This document shows, piece after piece, positions 55,250 through 64,000 of a stretch of 64,000 bases of DNA. How positions within the stretch are numbered: the first letter of the stretch is position 1; the number at the start of each line of letters is the position of its first letter. The stretch comes from Hemerocallis citrina (Eukaryota > Streptophyta > Magnoliopsida > Asparagales > Asphodelaceae). A program made the translations under genes and the position numbers. The DNA lies in NCBI GenBank assembly GCA_017893485.1, contig CM030363.1, positions 112,401,073 to 112,465,072 of the forward strand, in the 5' to 3' direction. A model generated the notes under the pieces. It was not told where the DNA came from, searched no databases, and worked only from the letters and a program-made list of their open reading frames with translations.

Positions 55250-55479
55250 TTGGGTCGGATTGAACCCAAATAATGCAAACGAGTATTAAAATTAGAGAAG
55301 GAGATTTAACGGTTAATCGGTTACTTAAAATCGGCCGATTAATCACTAATAAACCGATTATACCCGATTAAATCGCTAACTATTGAAATATTATAAATCG
55401 CTAAAAAAAGATCATTTAGCCTCTGATTAGCGATCGGTATGGGATTAATCGAGCGTAATCGAGGATTTTAACTGCTTAG
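55250..55479 (+). mobile_element. Terminal fragment of a Mutator-like element (second copy)
   Basis: About 230 bp, an inverted copy of 59790-60017: both contain GGATTGA.CCCAAATAATGC, AATAGT-type ATTAATCG clusters and TTTTAACTGCTTAG. It ends exactly at 55479 where homology to element A pol resumes, so it looks like an insertion into element E. Its other end is not visible; repeat R copy 3 lies directly to the left. Confidence 0.6.
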
Positions 55480-58050
55480 CATGTCGCCAACATCCAAGAA
55501 GCGTTCAATGTACTCCGAATGAATAACATGAGACTAAACCTCCCAAAGTGTGCCTTTGGGGTTGCCTCGGGAAAGTTCTTGGGATTCATAGTGAGTCAGA
55601 GAGGAATTGAAGCCAATCATGAGAAGATCAATGCCATCCTCGACACGACTCCTCCAACCACGATCAAAGAAGTCCAGAAGCTTACAGATCGCCTCGCCAC
55701 TTTTAGACGCTTCCTATCCAAGTCAGGGGAGAAGTGCCTACCTTTCTTTAAAGATCTTCAGGGAGCAAAGAATTTTGAGTGGGGAAAAGAGTAGCAAGCA
55801 GCCTTCGAGAGCCTCAAGGATCACCTCACCCATCCTTCCATCTTAAGCAAGCCTACACCCGGGAAAACCCTCTACCTCTACCTGGCCACCTCAGAACAAA
55901 CCGTTAGTGTTGTGTTGGTGAGAGAGGAAGATTGGGTGCAGAAACTGATCTACTGTATAAGCAAGGTACTCCATGATGCTGAACTCCGGTACTCGAAGAT
56001 AGAGAAGATGGCTTATGCCCTAGTGATAGCTCCCTGGAAGCTCAGACCCTATTTTCAAGCCATTCCATATAGGTCCTCACCGATCAGCCGCTCAAGCAGG
56101 TCCTCTACAAACCTGGAAATTCGGGGAGACTCATGAAATGGTCGATTGATTTAAGCCGACATGATATTACCTACCACCCCAGAACCGTAATTAAGGCCCA
56201 AGCTTTAGCCGAATTCATTGTTGAAAGTACAATCACCGATCCTCCCCAGGAAGGAGACAACCCTCCATTATGGGTAGTGTATGTGGATGGGTCTTCATGC
56301 CACGAAGGAAGCGGAGCTGGGGTTCTCTTGATTGGTCCCGATGAGTTCATCCTGCAATACTCGCTATGCCTCAGCTTTCCAGCCTCTAATAATGAGGCAG
56401 AGTATGAAGCCCTGATTGTTGGTCTCCCCCTAGCAAAGAGAGAGGGGCTGAAAAGAGTCAGAGTATTCAGTGATTCTCAATTAGTGGTAAACTAGATTCA
56501 AGGAGAATACAAGGCGAAGGATGACCGTATGGCCAAGTATTTAGCATATGTAAATAAGATCATGACTACCTTAAAAGAGGTCGAAGTCACTTGCATTCCG
56601 CAAGAAGAAAACGGGCAAGCCGACACCCTTTCCAAGCTTGCCTCCTCGTCATTTGACGAGCTCGACCGCACTGTGCTGATTGAAGTTCTACTCAAACCAA
56701 GCATCGAAGAAGCAGCATTGGAGCTCATGCCTTTAGCCCCTCAAACGCCCAAAGATTGCTAGACGAAACCCCTAGTCTATTTTCTCGACAAAGGGATCCT
56801 CCCCGTGGATACCAAAGAATTGAGAGGAATCCGAGTAAGAGCCGAAAGATATGTGCTTGTGGAAGGGGTCCACTATAAGAATTTCTACACCCAGATCGAT
56901 GGTCGACCTTACCTTCGGTGCCTTTCTCCCGAAGAGGCTGATTATGCCTTGAAGGAAGTTCACGAAGGGATAGGCGGCAGCCATCTTGGTGCAAGATCCC
57001 TTGCGCAGAAGGTGCTCAATCATGGTTAGTACTAGCCCACTCTTCTTAGTGATGCTCAAGCTTATGTTCGTTGGTGCATCTCCTATCAAAAGAATTCCTC
57101 CATCAAGCGGATCCCCCAAGCCAACCTCAGCTCCTTGTCAAGCCCAATCCCCTTCGCAATGTGGGGAATGGATCTCCTCGGACCTTTTCCTCCTACAACT
57201 GGACAGCGGATCTTCCTGGTGGTCTCTACTGACTACTTTACAAAGTGGATAAAAGCGAAACCACTCACAACAATCATTGAGCATAGAGCCCAACAGTTCT
57301 TTTGGAGGAACATGGTTCGGGATCCCCCGCATCCTAGTCACCGATAACGGAACTCAATTACCTGGTAAAGAGTTCCACAAATTTTGCACCGATCTAAGTA
57401 TTGAGCAACAATTCTCTTCAACATCACACCCTCAAACCAATGGTCTAGCTGAGAATGCCAATCAGTAAATCTTTGACGGCCTCAACAGAAGGCTTAATGA
57501 AGCCCCAAAGGGACAATGGGTTGCAGAACTCCTAAGTGTGCTTTGATCCAATAGGACCGCGAAGAGAATCTCCACGGGAGAATCCCCGTTCAACTTGACT
57601 TTCAGCACCGAATCTCTCATTCCTCTCGAAGTAGGAATACCCTCTCCTTGCCTCCTCTCGTTTGATGAAGAGCGGAACTCGAATGACATTTAAGCTAATC
57701 TCAACCTCCTCGAGGAAGTCCGAGAAAAATCTACCCTCCGAAAAAATATCTACCAACAGAGGATTGAAAGATTCTACAATAAGACGGGTTTGCCCGGCCA
57801 ACATTCAGGAAGGAGGCCTGGTTCTCCGAAAGCTTGAGATTTCAAACCCCCGAAAGAAAGGGAAACTCACCCCTCACTGGGAAGGACCATACAAAGTCTC
57901 ACAAGTAGTTCGCCCAGGGGATTACCGACTTGAAGACTTGGGGGAAGAAGATGTCCAGAACTTGGAATATCGAGCACCTCATGAAGAACAGAGAGAGCAC
58001 TTAACGCCCTCGCTTAGTAGTAGATATCAAACATGTAATAATGGCCGATG
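55480..58050 (+). pseudogene. Element E pol remnant (RT end - RNase H - second RNase H - integrase)
   Basis: Begins inside RT at the position equivalent to 32766 in element A, with [30 protein letters not shown]. RNase H words follow (DAELRYSKIEKMAYALV), then the second RNase H (LWVVYVDGSSCHEGSGAGVLL, NNEAEYEALIVGL, FSDSQLVVN; 56270-56495) and integrase: HEGIGGSHLGA..CISYQ (56960-57090; tyrosine again replaces the second zinc cysteine), D in WGMDLLGPFP, D in LVTDNGTQ, E in AENANQ, and a C-terminal HWEGPYKVSQVVRPGDYRLEDLG (57877-57945). At least six stops or frame breaks. The 5' half (LTR, gag, protease, most of RT) is absent from the window. Confidence 0.88.
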
Positions 58051-58149
58051 ATTATAATGGTCAGAGCATGTGATAAAGACTTGCAGTGAAGCAGCCTCGT
58101 AGTTCGATTATTCAATAAAATGAGTCTTTTATTCTTTGCAAGATTCCTT

Positions 58150-58800
58150 GTACGAATTTAGTTCAGGGAAAAGCAACGAATCAGGCATATGGTACGACCA
58201 ACGCAACACCATCCATTTGCTAAGCACCTCAACGGACAATTGTGGGATCCATTCAGGATTTAAAAGTCGCACGGGCACGCTTGCCCCCGAGCAAGTGTGT
58301 TGGTATATCTCGCTGTACGAGTGCCCACCCTTTGACAGGTGAGGATTCCATTCATGGTTCTTAGAGCCGCTCTAACCACTTACATCCAAGCAAGTCCAGG
58401 GTTTGGCTTACTATTCAAGTGCTCCCAAAATCTATTGTCACTTCATTCGGAGTCCACTCATAGTTCAAATGACCGCTTTAGCCACCTACCCCCGAGCAAG
58501 TGTGCAGAGTTCAATTCGCCGTTCGAGTGCTCCTGAAACGACCCCAGACAAGTGAGGAGTTCATTCATGGTTCTTACAACCGCTCTAACCACTTGCATTC
58601 AAGCAAGTGCAGGGTTCAGCTCGCCATTCGAGTGCTCCCAAAATCCGTCGTCACTTCGTTCGGAGTCCACTCATGGTTCAAATGACCACTTTAGCCACCT
58701 GCCCCCGAGCAAGTGTGCGGAGTTTGATTCTCCATTTTAAACACTTCCCCAGAGCAAGTGTGCAAAGTGGGGCTCGACGTTCGAGTGCTCCTGAAAAAAC
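58150..58800 (+). repeat. First tandem array of element E (~213-bp units)
   Basis: ATTCATGGTTCTTA recurs near 58350 and 58563, and CACTCATRGTTCAAATGACC near 58455 and 58668, giving a 213-bp period made of two related halves. CCCGAGCAAGTGTGC is the most repeated word. Confidence 0.8.
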
Positions 58801-58913
58801 CACAAGTTTAAAAAAGATACAATTCACAGAAATATCACTCAAACACTTGGGGGATTGTTATTTCACAAGAGGAATCCAATTACAAGTATTACTGAGAAAC
58901 AAGACCAAAACTA

Positions 58914-59440
58914 TCGTTGACCAGTCAACGACCAATGTTGACCAGTCAATGGTCAAATGCCACATGTCGCCTCATCATCGTTCGCCAAACGTTCGCCAAT
59001 GCTCACCGCATCGTTCGCCACATCGTCTGCCAGAGCGCGCCGAGCAGACGAAGAACTGAACAAAACAAGGACAAACTAGCGTTAACCATTCAATGGTCAA
59101 ATGCCACGTGTCGCCTCGTCATCGTTCGCCAATGCTCGCCGCATCGTTCGCCACATCGTCCGCAAGAGCGCACTAAGCAAACGAAGAACCGAACAAAACA
59201 AGGCCAAATTAGCGTTGACCAGTCAATGGTCAAATGCCATGTGTCGCCTCATCATCGTTTGCGAAACGATCGCCGCGTCGCTCGCCAATGCTTGTCGCAT
59301 CGTTCGCCAACGGTCGCAACGTCATTCGCCAGAGCGCGCCGAGCAGGCGAGGAACCGAACGAAAAATGGGCGATGAAGCATTGACCGGACAATGCCTGGA
59401 TGCCATTCGATCTCCTCGATTTTCACACACAGCACGATCG
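58914..59440 (+). repeat. Second tandem array of element E (~138-bp units)
   Basis: Three-plus units with TTGACCAGTCAATGGTCAAA (GGTCAAATGC at 58951, 59094 and 59228), ATGTCGCCTCATCATCG, repeated GTTCGCCA and a GCGCGCCGAGCAG-type end. Confidence 0.85.
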
Positions 59441-59789
59441 ACGCTCCAGATCTCGCCACGTCATCCAATAATTATTAATTCCTTTATTTAATTATTAAAA
59501 TGAATTAATTATTTAAAAATTCTGAAAAAATAATTAAAAATCTTTAAAAATTGATTTAAAACTTTTTTAAATAATTATTAATTCAGAAAAATATTTTAAA
59601 ATTCCGAAAAATAATAATTAATTTAGAATATTTAATTAAAATTTTCGATAATTAGTTATTAAGTCTCGAAAATTGAAAAAAAATTCGAAAAATGATTAAA
59701 AATTGGGAAAGACTCGAAAAAATCTGGAAAAATCACAAAAATTCTAGAAAGTTCTACAATCTATATTGGGTATTTTATAAGCTCAGAAT

Positions 59790-60532
59790 CTAAGCAGTTA
59801 AAATCCCCGATTACGCCCGATTAATCCCCGATTAACCGCTAATCGGAGGCTAAGTGATTATTTTTTTTAGCGATTTATAATGTTTCAATAATTAGTGATT
59901 TAATCGGGAATAATCGACTGATCAATGGTTAATCGGTCGATTAAACAATTAAATCTCCTCTAATTATCATGCTCGTTTGCATTATTTGGGCTCAATCCGG
60001 CCCAAATCCAAAATCCAAATTCAAAATTCAAACCCCTTTTGGTCCTCACGCAAACCTAAACCTGACATATCGCCGCTTTCTTCTTCTTCCTCGTGCAAAC
60101 CCAAACCCAAACTGATTCTCTTCTTCTTCCTTGAGCAAACCTAAACCCGACCTGCCGTCGCTCCCCCTGTACCGTAGCATACTTGAACTTGCTCGCATAT
60201 GCACCTCCTCCTCTTATAGCTCGCACTGCTCCTCCTTCCCGATTGTTTTTGTTTGATGGAACCGACCAGCAAACCCGACCCGACCCACATCCAAAATACA
60301 TACTCAGCTCAAACCAAGTACTCTTTTTTTTCTCTATAACCATATGTTACTATTTGATAACCTAATAATAGTTTTATGTTAGGATTTAGGGTTACTACAT
60401 AATGAGGATAATTTTGTTAAAATTATATATATATAAAAATTTCGATTTAATTCCCGATTATTTTCTGATTAACTGATTAATCATTAATCGCTCATAGACA
60501 GATTAGTTCCAAAAATCGATTTAAACTGTCTG
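59790..60532. mobile_element. Mutator-like non-autonomous element, possibly a Pack-MULE
   Basis: 743 bp flanked by a perfect 9-bp duplication GCTCAGAAT (59781-59789 and 60533-60541), the Mutator-type length. The termini CTAAGCAGTTAAAATC and (inverted) CAGACAGTTTAAATC match at about 10 of 12 core bases. Its outer parts are ATTAATCG-rich. The middle (60010-60340) is GC-richer, with three ~65-bp CAAACC(T/C)AAACCC..TTCTTCTTCC units, resembling a plant promoter/5' leader. No transposase. The middle could be captured host DNA, but no gene is identifiable. Confidence 0.8.
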
Positions 60533-60652
60533 GCTCAGAATAACACTGTTACATCTCGAGCAAGATCTAAACTTCTCCGAGAACTCTGATAAGTTCTGTA
60601 AAGCATTAAAAATGGGCGAACTACTCCTCAATGGTTGTGAAACTCAGTTTTC

Positions 60653-60668
60653 GAGAGTAGGGGGCTTG
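60653..60668 (+). promoter_or_regulatory. Polypurine tract of element E
   Basis: GAGAGTAGGGGGCTTG directly before TGATATGGG. It is the counterpart of the tract lost from element A. Confidence 0.75.
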
Positions 60669-61142
60669 TGATATGGGTAAACATAGAACTAAATCGGGCA
60701 CGTTCAAATCAGGCACGAATCTTAAAGCTCTGAGGGATAAAACAGTAATTTCACCTATAAACAGGGTCCATGAATGAAAATTGGGCCGCTTTCAAGTCCA
60801 ATAATTCAAAAACGGGTATGCCTTACTGGGTCAGGGTGACATCCATAAACGCAGATCATTTAAGAATTATATTCATGATTATCCATAAAAGGTGGTTCAA
60901 AAACCATATCTCCTATCTCGAGGGATATTTAAACACTCCTCAACCACTCTTATCTCTTCATGAAGAAAAGATAACTAATTCAATCCAAAAACACCAGAAA
61001 GTAGAGATAAATTATTATCTCGAAACTGTTTCCAAGGGCGACTATAAATAGCCTCCTACCTCCTCCACAAACAGGTAATTAGTATTTTCTCCATTAAACT
61101 CTTCCATAATCTTCTTGATTACTGACTTGAGCGACAGAGGGT
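60669..61142 (+). repeat. 3' LTR of element E, truncated by element F
   Basis: Aligned to element A's LTR through GATTACTGACTTGAGCG; TATA box TATAAATA at 61043-61050. It stops at 61142 where TGTTGAAGAATC begins. Confidence 0.85.
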
Positions 61143-61840
61143 TGTTGAAGAATCTACCCTACAACTCGTAGTGCTAATAGCGGAAGTGCACCATGAGCAA
61201 TAGAAACTCCCAAGACTTTGATGAACCAAGAACAAACCACCACAATATATGCAAGATCTCACAAGAACACAATCAATATGCAGAGATAACTAATACTTCT
61301 TATTCCCCAAGAAATACAAAGATTACAAGAGAGATTACAACTCTCTATCTCTCTCTCTCACCTTTGAAACACTCGACAATATCCCCTCTTGAAGTTGAAC
61401 AATGATAACGGCTCACATCATGATTACACAAATTGATTCTAACCCAAGAGTTTATGGCAATATATATAGCCCTCAAGTAAACCCCAAAAGATAAACACAA
61501 ATCTAGCAATTGGGCCTTTAAACTCGTAATCCCAAAAATAATCAGCCGCCGATGTCGGTCGACTGCACCCCCAAGGTCGGTCGACCGCAACGTGTAGAGT
61601 CAGACCCGAGACTCGACCGGTCGACTGCACGGTCGACCGTCCTCTCCTCTGTTGGACTTGTACACTTGAAAAACTCAGTAGCTAGGGTCAGTCGACCGCA
61701 CCCCAAGGTCAGTCGACCGCAACTCTCCAAGCTGCATTCTTCTATTTGTTGTTGTCTTCTTTTGCTTTCTTTGTCTCCTCCTCTTCTTATCCAACCTCAA
61801 GTACTCCGTGCCTACGTGTATTTGAGACCAAACCCTAACA
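61143..61840 (-). repeat. 3' LTR of element F (copia-like, minus)
   Basis: 698 bp. The minus strand reads TGTTAGGGTTTGGTC to GATTCTTCAACA. The purine tract CAAGTGGGAGAT (minus, 61841-61852) directly precedes it, typical of copia elements. A minus TATA (TATATATA) is near 61461-61468. It carries a cluster of GGTCGACCG words at 61556-61730. Confidence 0.8.
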
Positions 61841-62254
61841 ATCTCCCACTTGGACTAAATACAAAACGTTTCAAAGTTATTGCAATCTTTACCTCGCTTT
61901 ATCTCTGCCAATCTTCCACTTTCTTGGAAGACCCAAGTACTCCCCACTCTCATGAAGAGCTCCTTCGCCACTCCACCACGTGGAGTGCACCAACCACCCC
62001 TCATTGCCTCATGAAGGATGTGCTCCACCAATCGCATAGAGCACGAATACCAGAGAAACAACCTCTTGTGTCGAATTCCGTGTTATGAGACTCCTCAACT
62101 CGCAGAATCTCCATCAACACAGGACATGGTTCAAAACCTCTCAATGCACCCTCTACATTAGAAGTCTCCGTGGACGACACCTCCATAATATCCACGACTG
62201 TTCAACTCCTACAGTCCTAATTCGGTTACCCTCATCGACATCACCCCGCATATC
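61841..62254 (-). mobile_element. Element F internal region, part 1
   Basis: Minus-strand internal DNA upstream of the purine tract, with short broken frames only (longest 62195-62001). Continues at 63727 after the solo LTR G. No domain is recognisable. The copia assignment rests on the purine tract and LTR start. Confidence 0.5.
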
Positions 62255-63726
62255 TGTTGGATCCTGTAGGTAAGGCAAGAAACACTAGAGAGGGGGTGAA
62301 TAGTATTTTATAAATAAAATAAATGCGGAATTAAACTTTTCTTCTGACCAGTCGACTTGAAAAGATAAATCAGTCGACTGGAAGCGACAGTAAAGAAGAG
62401 TATTTTAAAGCGAGCCTGATCAGTCGACTTATCACACAAGTTTACAGAGAAAGTAGTACAAGTCTGACCAGTCGACTTACAAAAGACACAGTCGACTGTC
62501 CAGACAAGTTTTATGGAGAACTTAAAAAGCAAGAAAGTGAAATGCAAGTTCAAAGAGATACAACCACAGAGTACACATAATGTATCCTGGTTCGGTCCTC
62601 CCGACCTACATCCAGTCCCCAAGCAACCCACTTGAGATTTTTCACTATTCTTGAAATAATTATAAGAACACCCTACGGCGTTAGACAACAACTTTGTCCA
62701 ACCCTAGTCCTTTCTCACAACTAGAGAAAGCAACTCACTCTTCCACCAAGAGTGAAAACCTGACTCTACACCCTAGAGCCCTACTCTCCAACCGAGAAGA
62801 AACCACTCTCACAACCCTGAGAGTGAAGAACAACAACAAAAAATTTACAAACAACCTATAGCCTTATTGTGGATGTGATTTTATGCATGACTATTAGGTC
62901 AACTTCCTAAATCAGTCTAAAACGAAATCACTGTTATGCTAGAATGATTTCAGCGAACCAAGACTTAGAAAGTGAATGCTTTTGAATGCTTTTACTTGTT
63001 AAAACCAAAAGCTTGAGAACTTGAGAAACAAAAGCTTGGGAAAATAAGTTGTTAACCTTTTCCAAGTGATTTCTATTCTCTATTTATAGAGTTAGAATCA
63101 CTGGACGTTGAGAGGCAGTTGTACCAACTGTCAACCAATGGAAATAAACTTTTGAATTTGAAAAATCAAATTTTGAAATCAACAAACTGTCGAAACAACT
63201 TGAACAGTCAACTGGGTTGCCGTTATGAGTCGACTGGTCAGAGTTTGAATAAGTTCAGTCAGTTTCGTACTAAGACAGTCGACTGATGCCTTATGGCGGT
63301 CGACTGGTACTTAACAGCTGAGCTTTTTCAATCTTTATTTTGATCTTTTTATGTTTGAAAAACACTCAATTATTTTAAAGATAATGTGTGAGTGTGTATG
63401 ACAAGGCTTTTACAGAATTTCTAAGACTCAAAGAAAATAAAAAGGTTACAATTGTTACAAGATACTTAATACAATAAATTGAAGCATATATCTTGTTCTT
63501 GAGTCTTGAGTCTTGAGATAGCTTTTAGCCTTCGTCATTTTCTTGTAAGATGGCAACCTTGTAGCTTTCTTGATCAATTAGCTATAAGAACTTTGTTTGT
63601 AGCTGTACTTGATCAACTTGCTTTAAGAAGCTTGTTAGAACATTTGCCTTTGTATATCCTGTAATATGTAAGAAGTAGAACAATAACTTTGCATTGTGTT
63701 GTAACCATCAAAATCAAGAATCAACA
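62255..63726 (-). mobile_element. Solo copia-type LTR (G)
   Basis: 1472 bp, TGTTGGATCCTG to GAATCAACA, flanked by a perfect ATATC duplication (62250-62254, 63727-63731). The minus orientation is set by the TATA box TATAAATA (63081-63088) and the LTR end ATTCACCCCCTCTCTAG..ATCCAACA, a familiar copia LTR end. Single LTR without internal DNA, so a solo LTR left by recombination. It contains six-plus AGTCGACT-type dyads. Confidence 0.85.
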
Positions 63727-64000
63727 ATATCGATACCAGTGCTCTCTATCACACAAGAGCAACTTGAAGCTTCAACAACTAATTCGCAAAGTACCCTCAC
63801 CACAGCAACGTCTTGCCCTCTAGGATCACTTCCATGGCCAGCAGCTCCCACTAAATTAGTAATCTCCCTCCACAACTGAAAAAACTTGGTTGCACCCCAC
63901 ACAACCTACTACTCGATTCCGGCTGAGAGTCAACTATTGGAGAAATGCCCCTCACATCTCCAAGCAAATACAGCGTTCCCTCACGCTTCTCATTTGCAGT
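63727..64000 (-). mobile_element. Element F internal region, part 2 (runs off the window)
   Basis: Contains a 62-codon minus-strand frame (63902-63714) starting MWGATKFFQLWREITNLVGA that I cannot assign. Part of it enters solo LTR G, so its end is artificial. Confidence 0.45.

Larger units (their letters stand above)
55480..61142 (+). mobile_element. Element E: 3' half of a Tat-lineage Ty3/gypsy element
   Basis: Contains a pol remnant, two tandem arrays, an AT-rich stretch carrying a Mutator-like insertion, a polypurine tract (60653-60668) and a 3' LTR (60669-61142) cut short by element F. The LTR start TGATATGGGTAAA and later TCAAATCAGGCACGAATCTTAAAG align with element A's LTR. No antisense gene lies between its arrays, unlike A, B and C. 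Confidence 0.85.

Noticed and set aside
55240..55500. Target duplication for the left Mutator-like fragment
   Set aside because: CATGTCGCC follows its end, but no second copy was found beside another terminus in the window.
60056..60343. 95-codon minus-strand ORF within the Mutator-like element as a captured gene
   Set aside because: The sequence is made of short CAAACC/TTCTTC tandem units and no domain is recognisable; capture of leader DNA is possible but not of a readable exon.
1..64000. tRNA, rRNA or an intact host protein-coding gene
   Set aside because: Scanning both strands I saw no cloverleaf with conserved boxes, no rRNA signature and no multi-exon host gene; all recognisable coding belongs to mobile elements.

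Overview
The window looks like plant nuclear DNA from an intergenic, repeat-rich region. LTR retrotransposons with plant-type priming sites (complementary to plant tRNA 3' ends), a TRIM, a Mutator-like insertion and spliceosomal-type introns all point to an angiosperm; I cannot name the species. I found no intact host gene, tRNA, rRNA or CRISPR array. Almost every coding trace belongs to a transposable element, and nearly all are broken.

Layout, left to right. (1) 1-5378 and 18816-~19690 are the 3' part of a Tat-lineage Ty3/gypsy element (B, + strand): a decayed antisense gene, a ~70-bp tandem array and the start of its 3' LTR. (2) 5379-18815 is a second Tat-lineage element (C, - strand) inserted in B's tandem array. 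It has a perfect 5-bp target duplication (CTCGC), two ~582-bp LTRs, gag-PR-RT-RNase H, no integrase, long tandem arrays and an antisense gene with introns. (3) ~20949-22640 is a decayed Ty1/copia pol (- strand). (4) 23689-~26100 is a long LTR-like sequence carrying a complete 1034-bp TRIM (24420-25453, target duplication CAATC). (5) ~26150-28559, 44655-48162 (inverted) and ~52000-55243 are three copies of one long LTR-like repeat, here called R. (6) 28875-42390 is a nearly complete Tat-lineage element (A, + strand, target duplication TCATA) with gag-pol including integrase, two tandem arrays and an antisense gene. It sits in another long LTR, whose 3' end and tRNA-iMet-type priming site lie at 48569-48585. 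(7) 48586-52000 is AT-rich noncoding DNA. (8) 55480-61142 is the 3' half of a fourth Tat-lineage element (E). One end abuts a Mutator-like end, and a 743-bp Mutator-like element with a perfect 9-bp target duplication sits inside it. (9) 61143-64000 is a copia-like 3' LTR plus internal DNA (F, - strand), cut by a solo copia-type LTR (G, target duplication ATATC).

The recurring theme is the Tat-lineage layout: sense gag-PR-RT-RNaseH-second RNase H-integrase, then a tandem array, then an antisense gene with its own TATA box, a Transposase_28-like domain, two introns at conserved positions and a coiled-coil tail, then a second tandem array and the polypurine tract. Three elements (A, B, C) carry the antisense gene. 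The arrays are different in every element, although the genes between them are homologous. This antisense unit is the closest thing in the window to an under-described system. Extra and antisense ORFs are known in Tat/Ogre/Grande elements, so what may be new is the combination of own promoter, conserved introns and array flanks.
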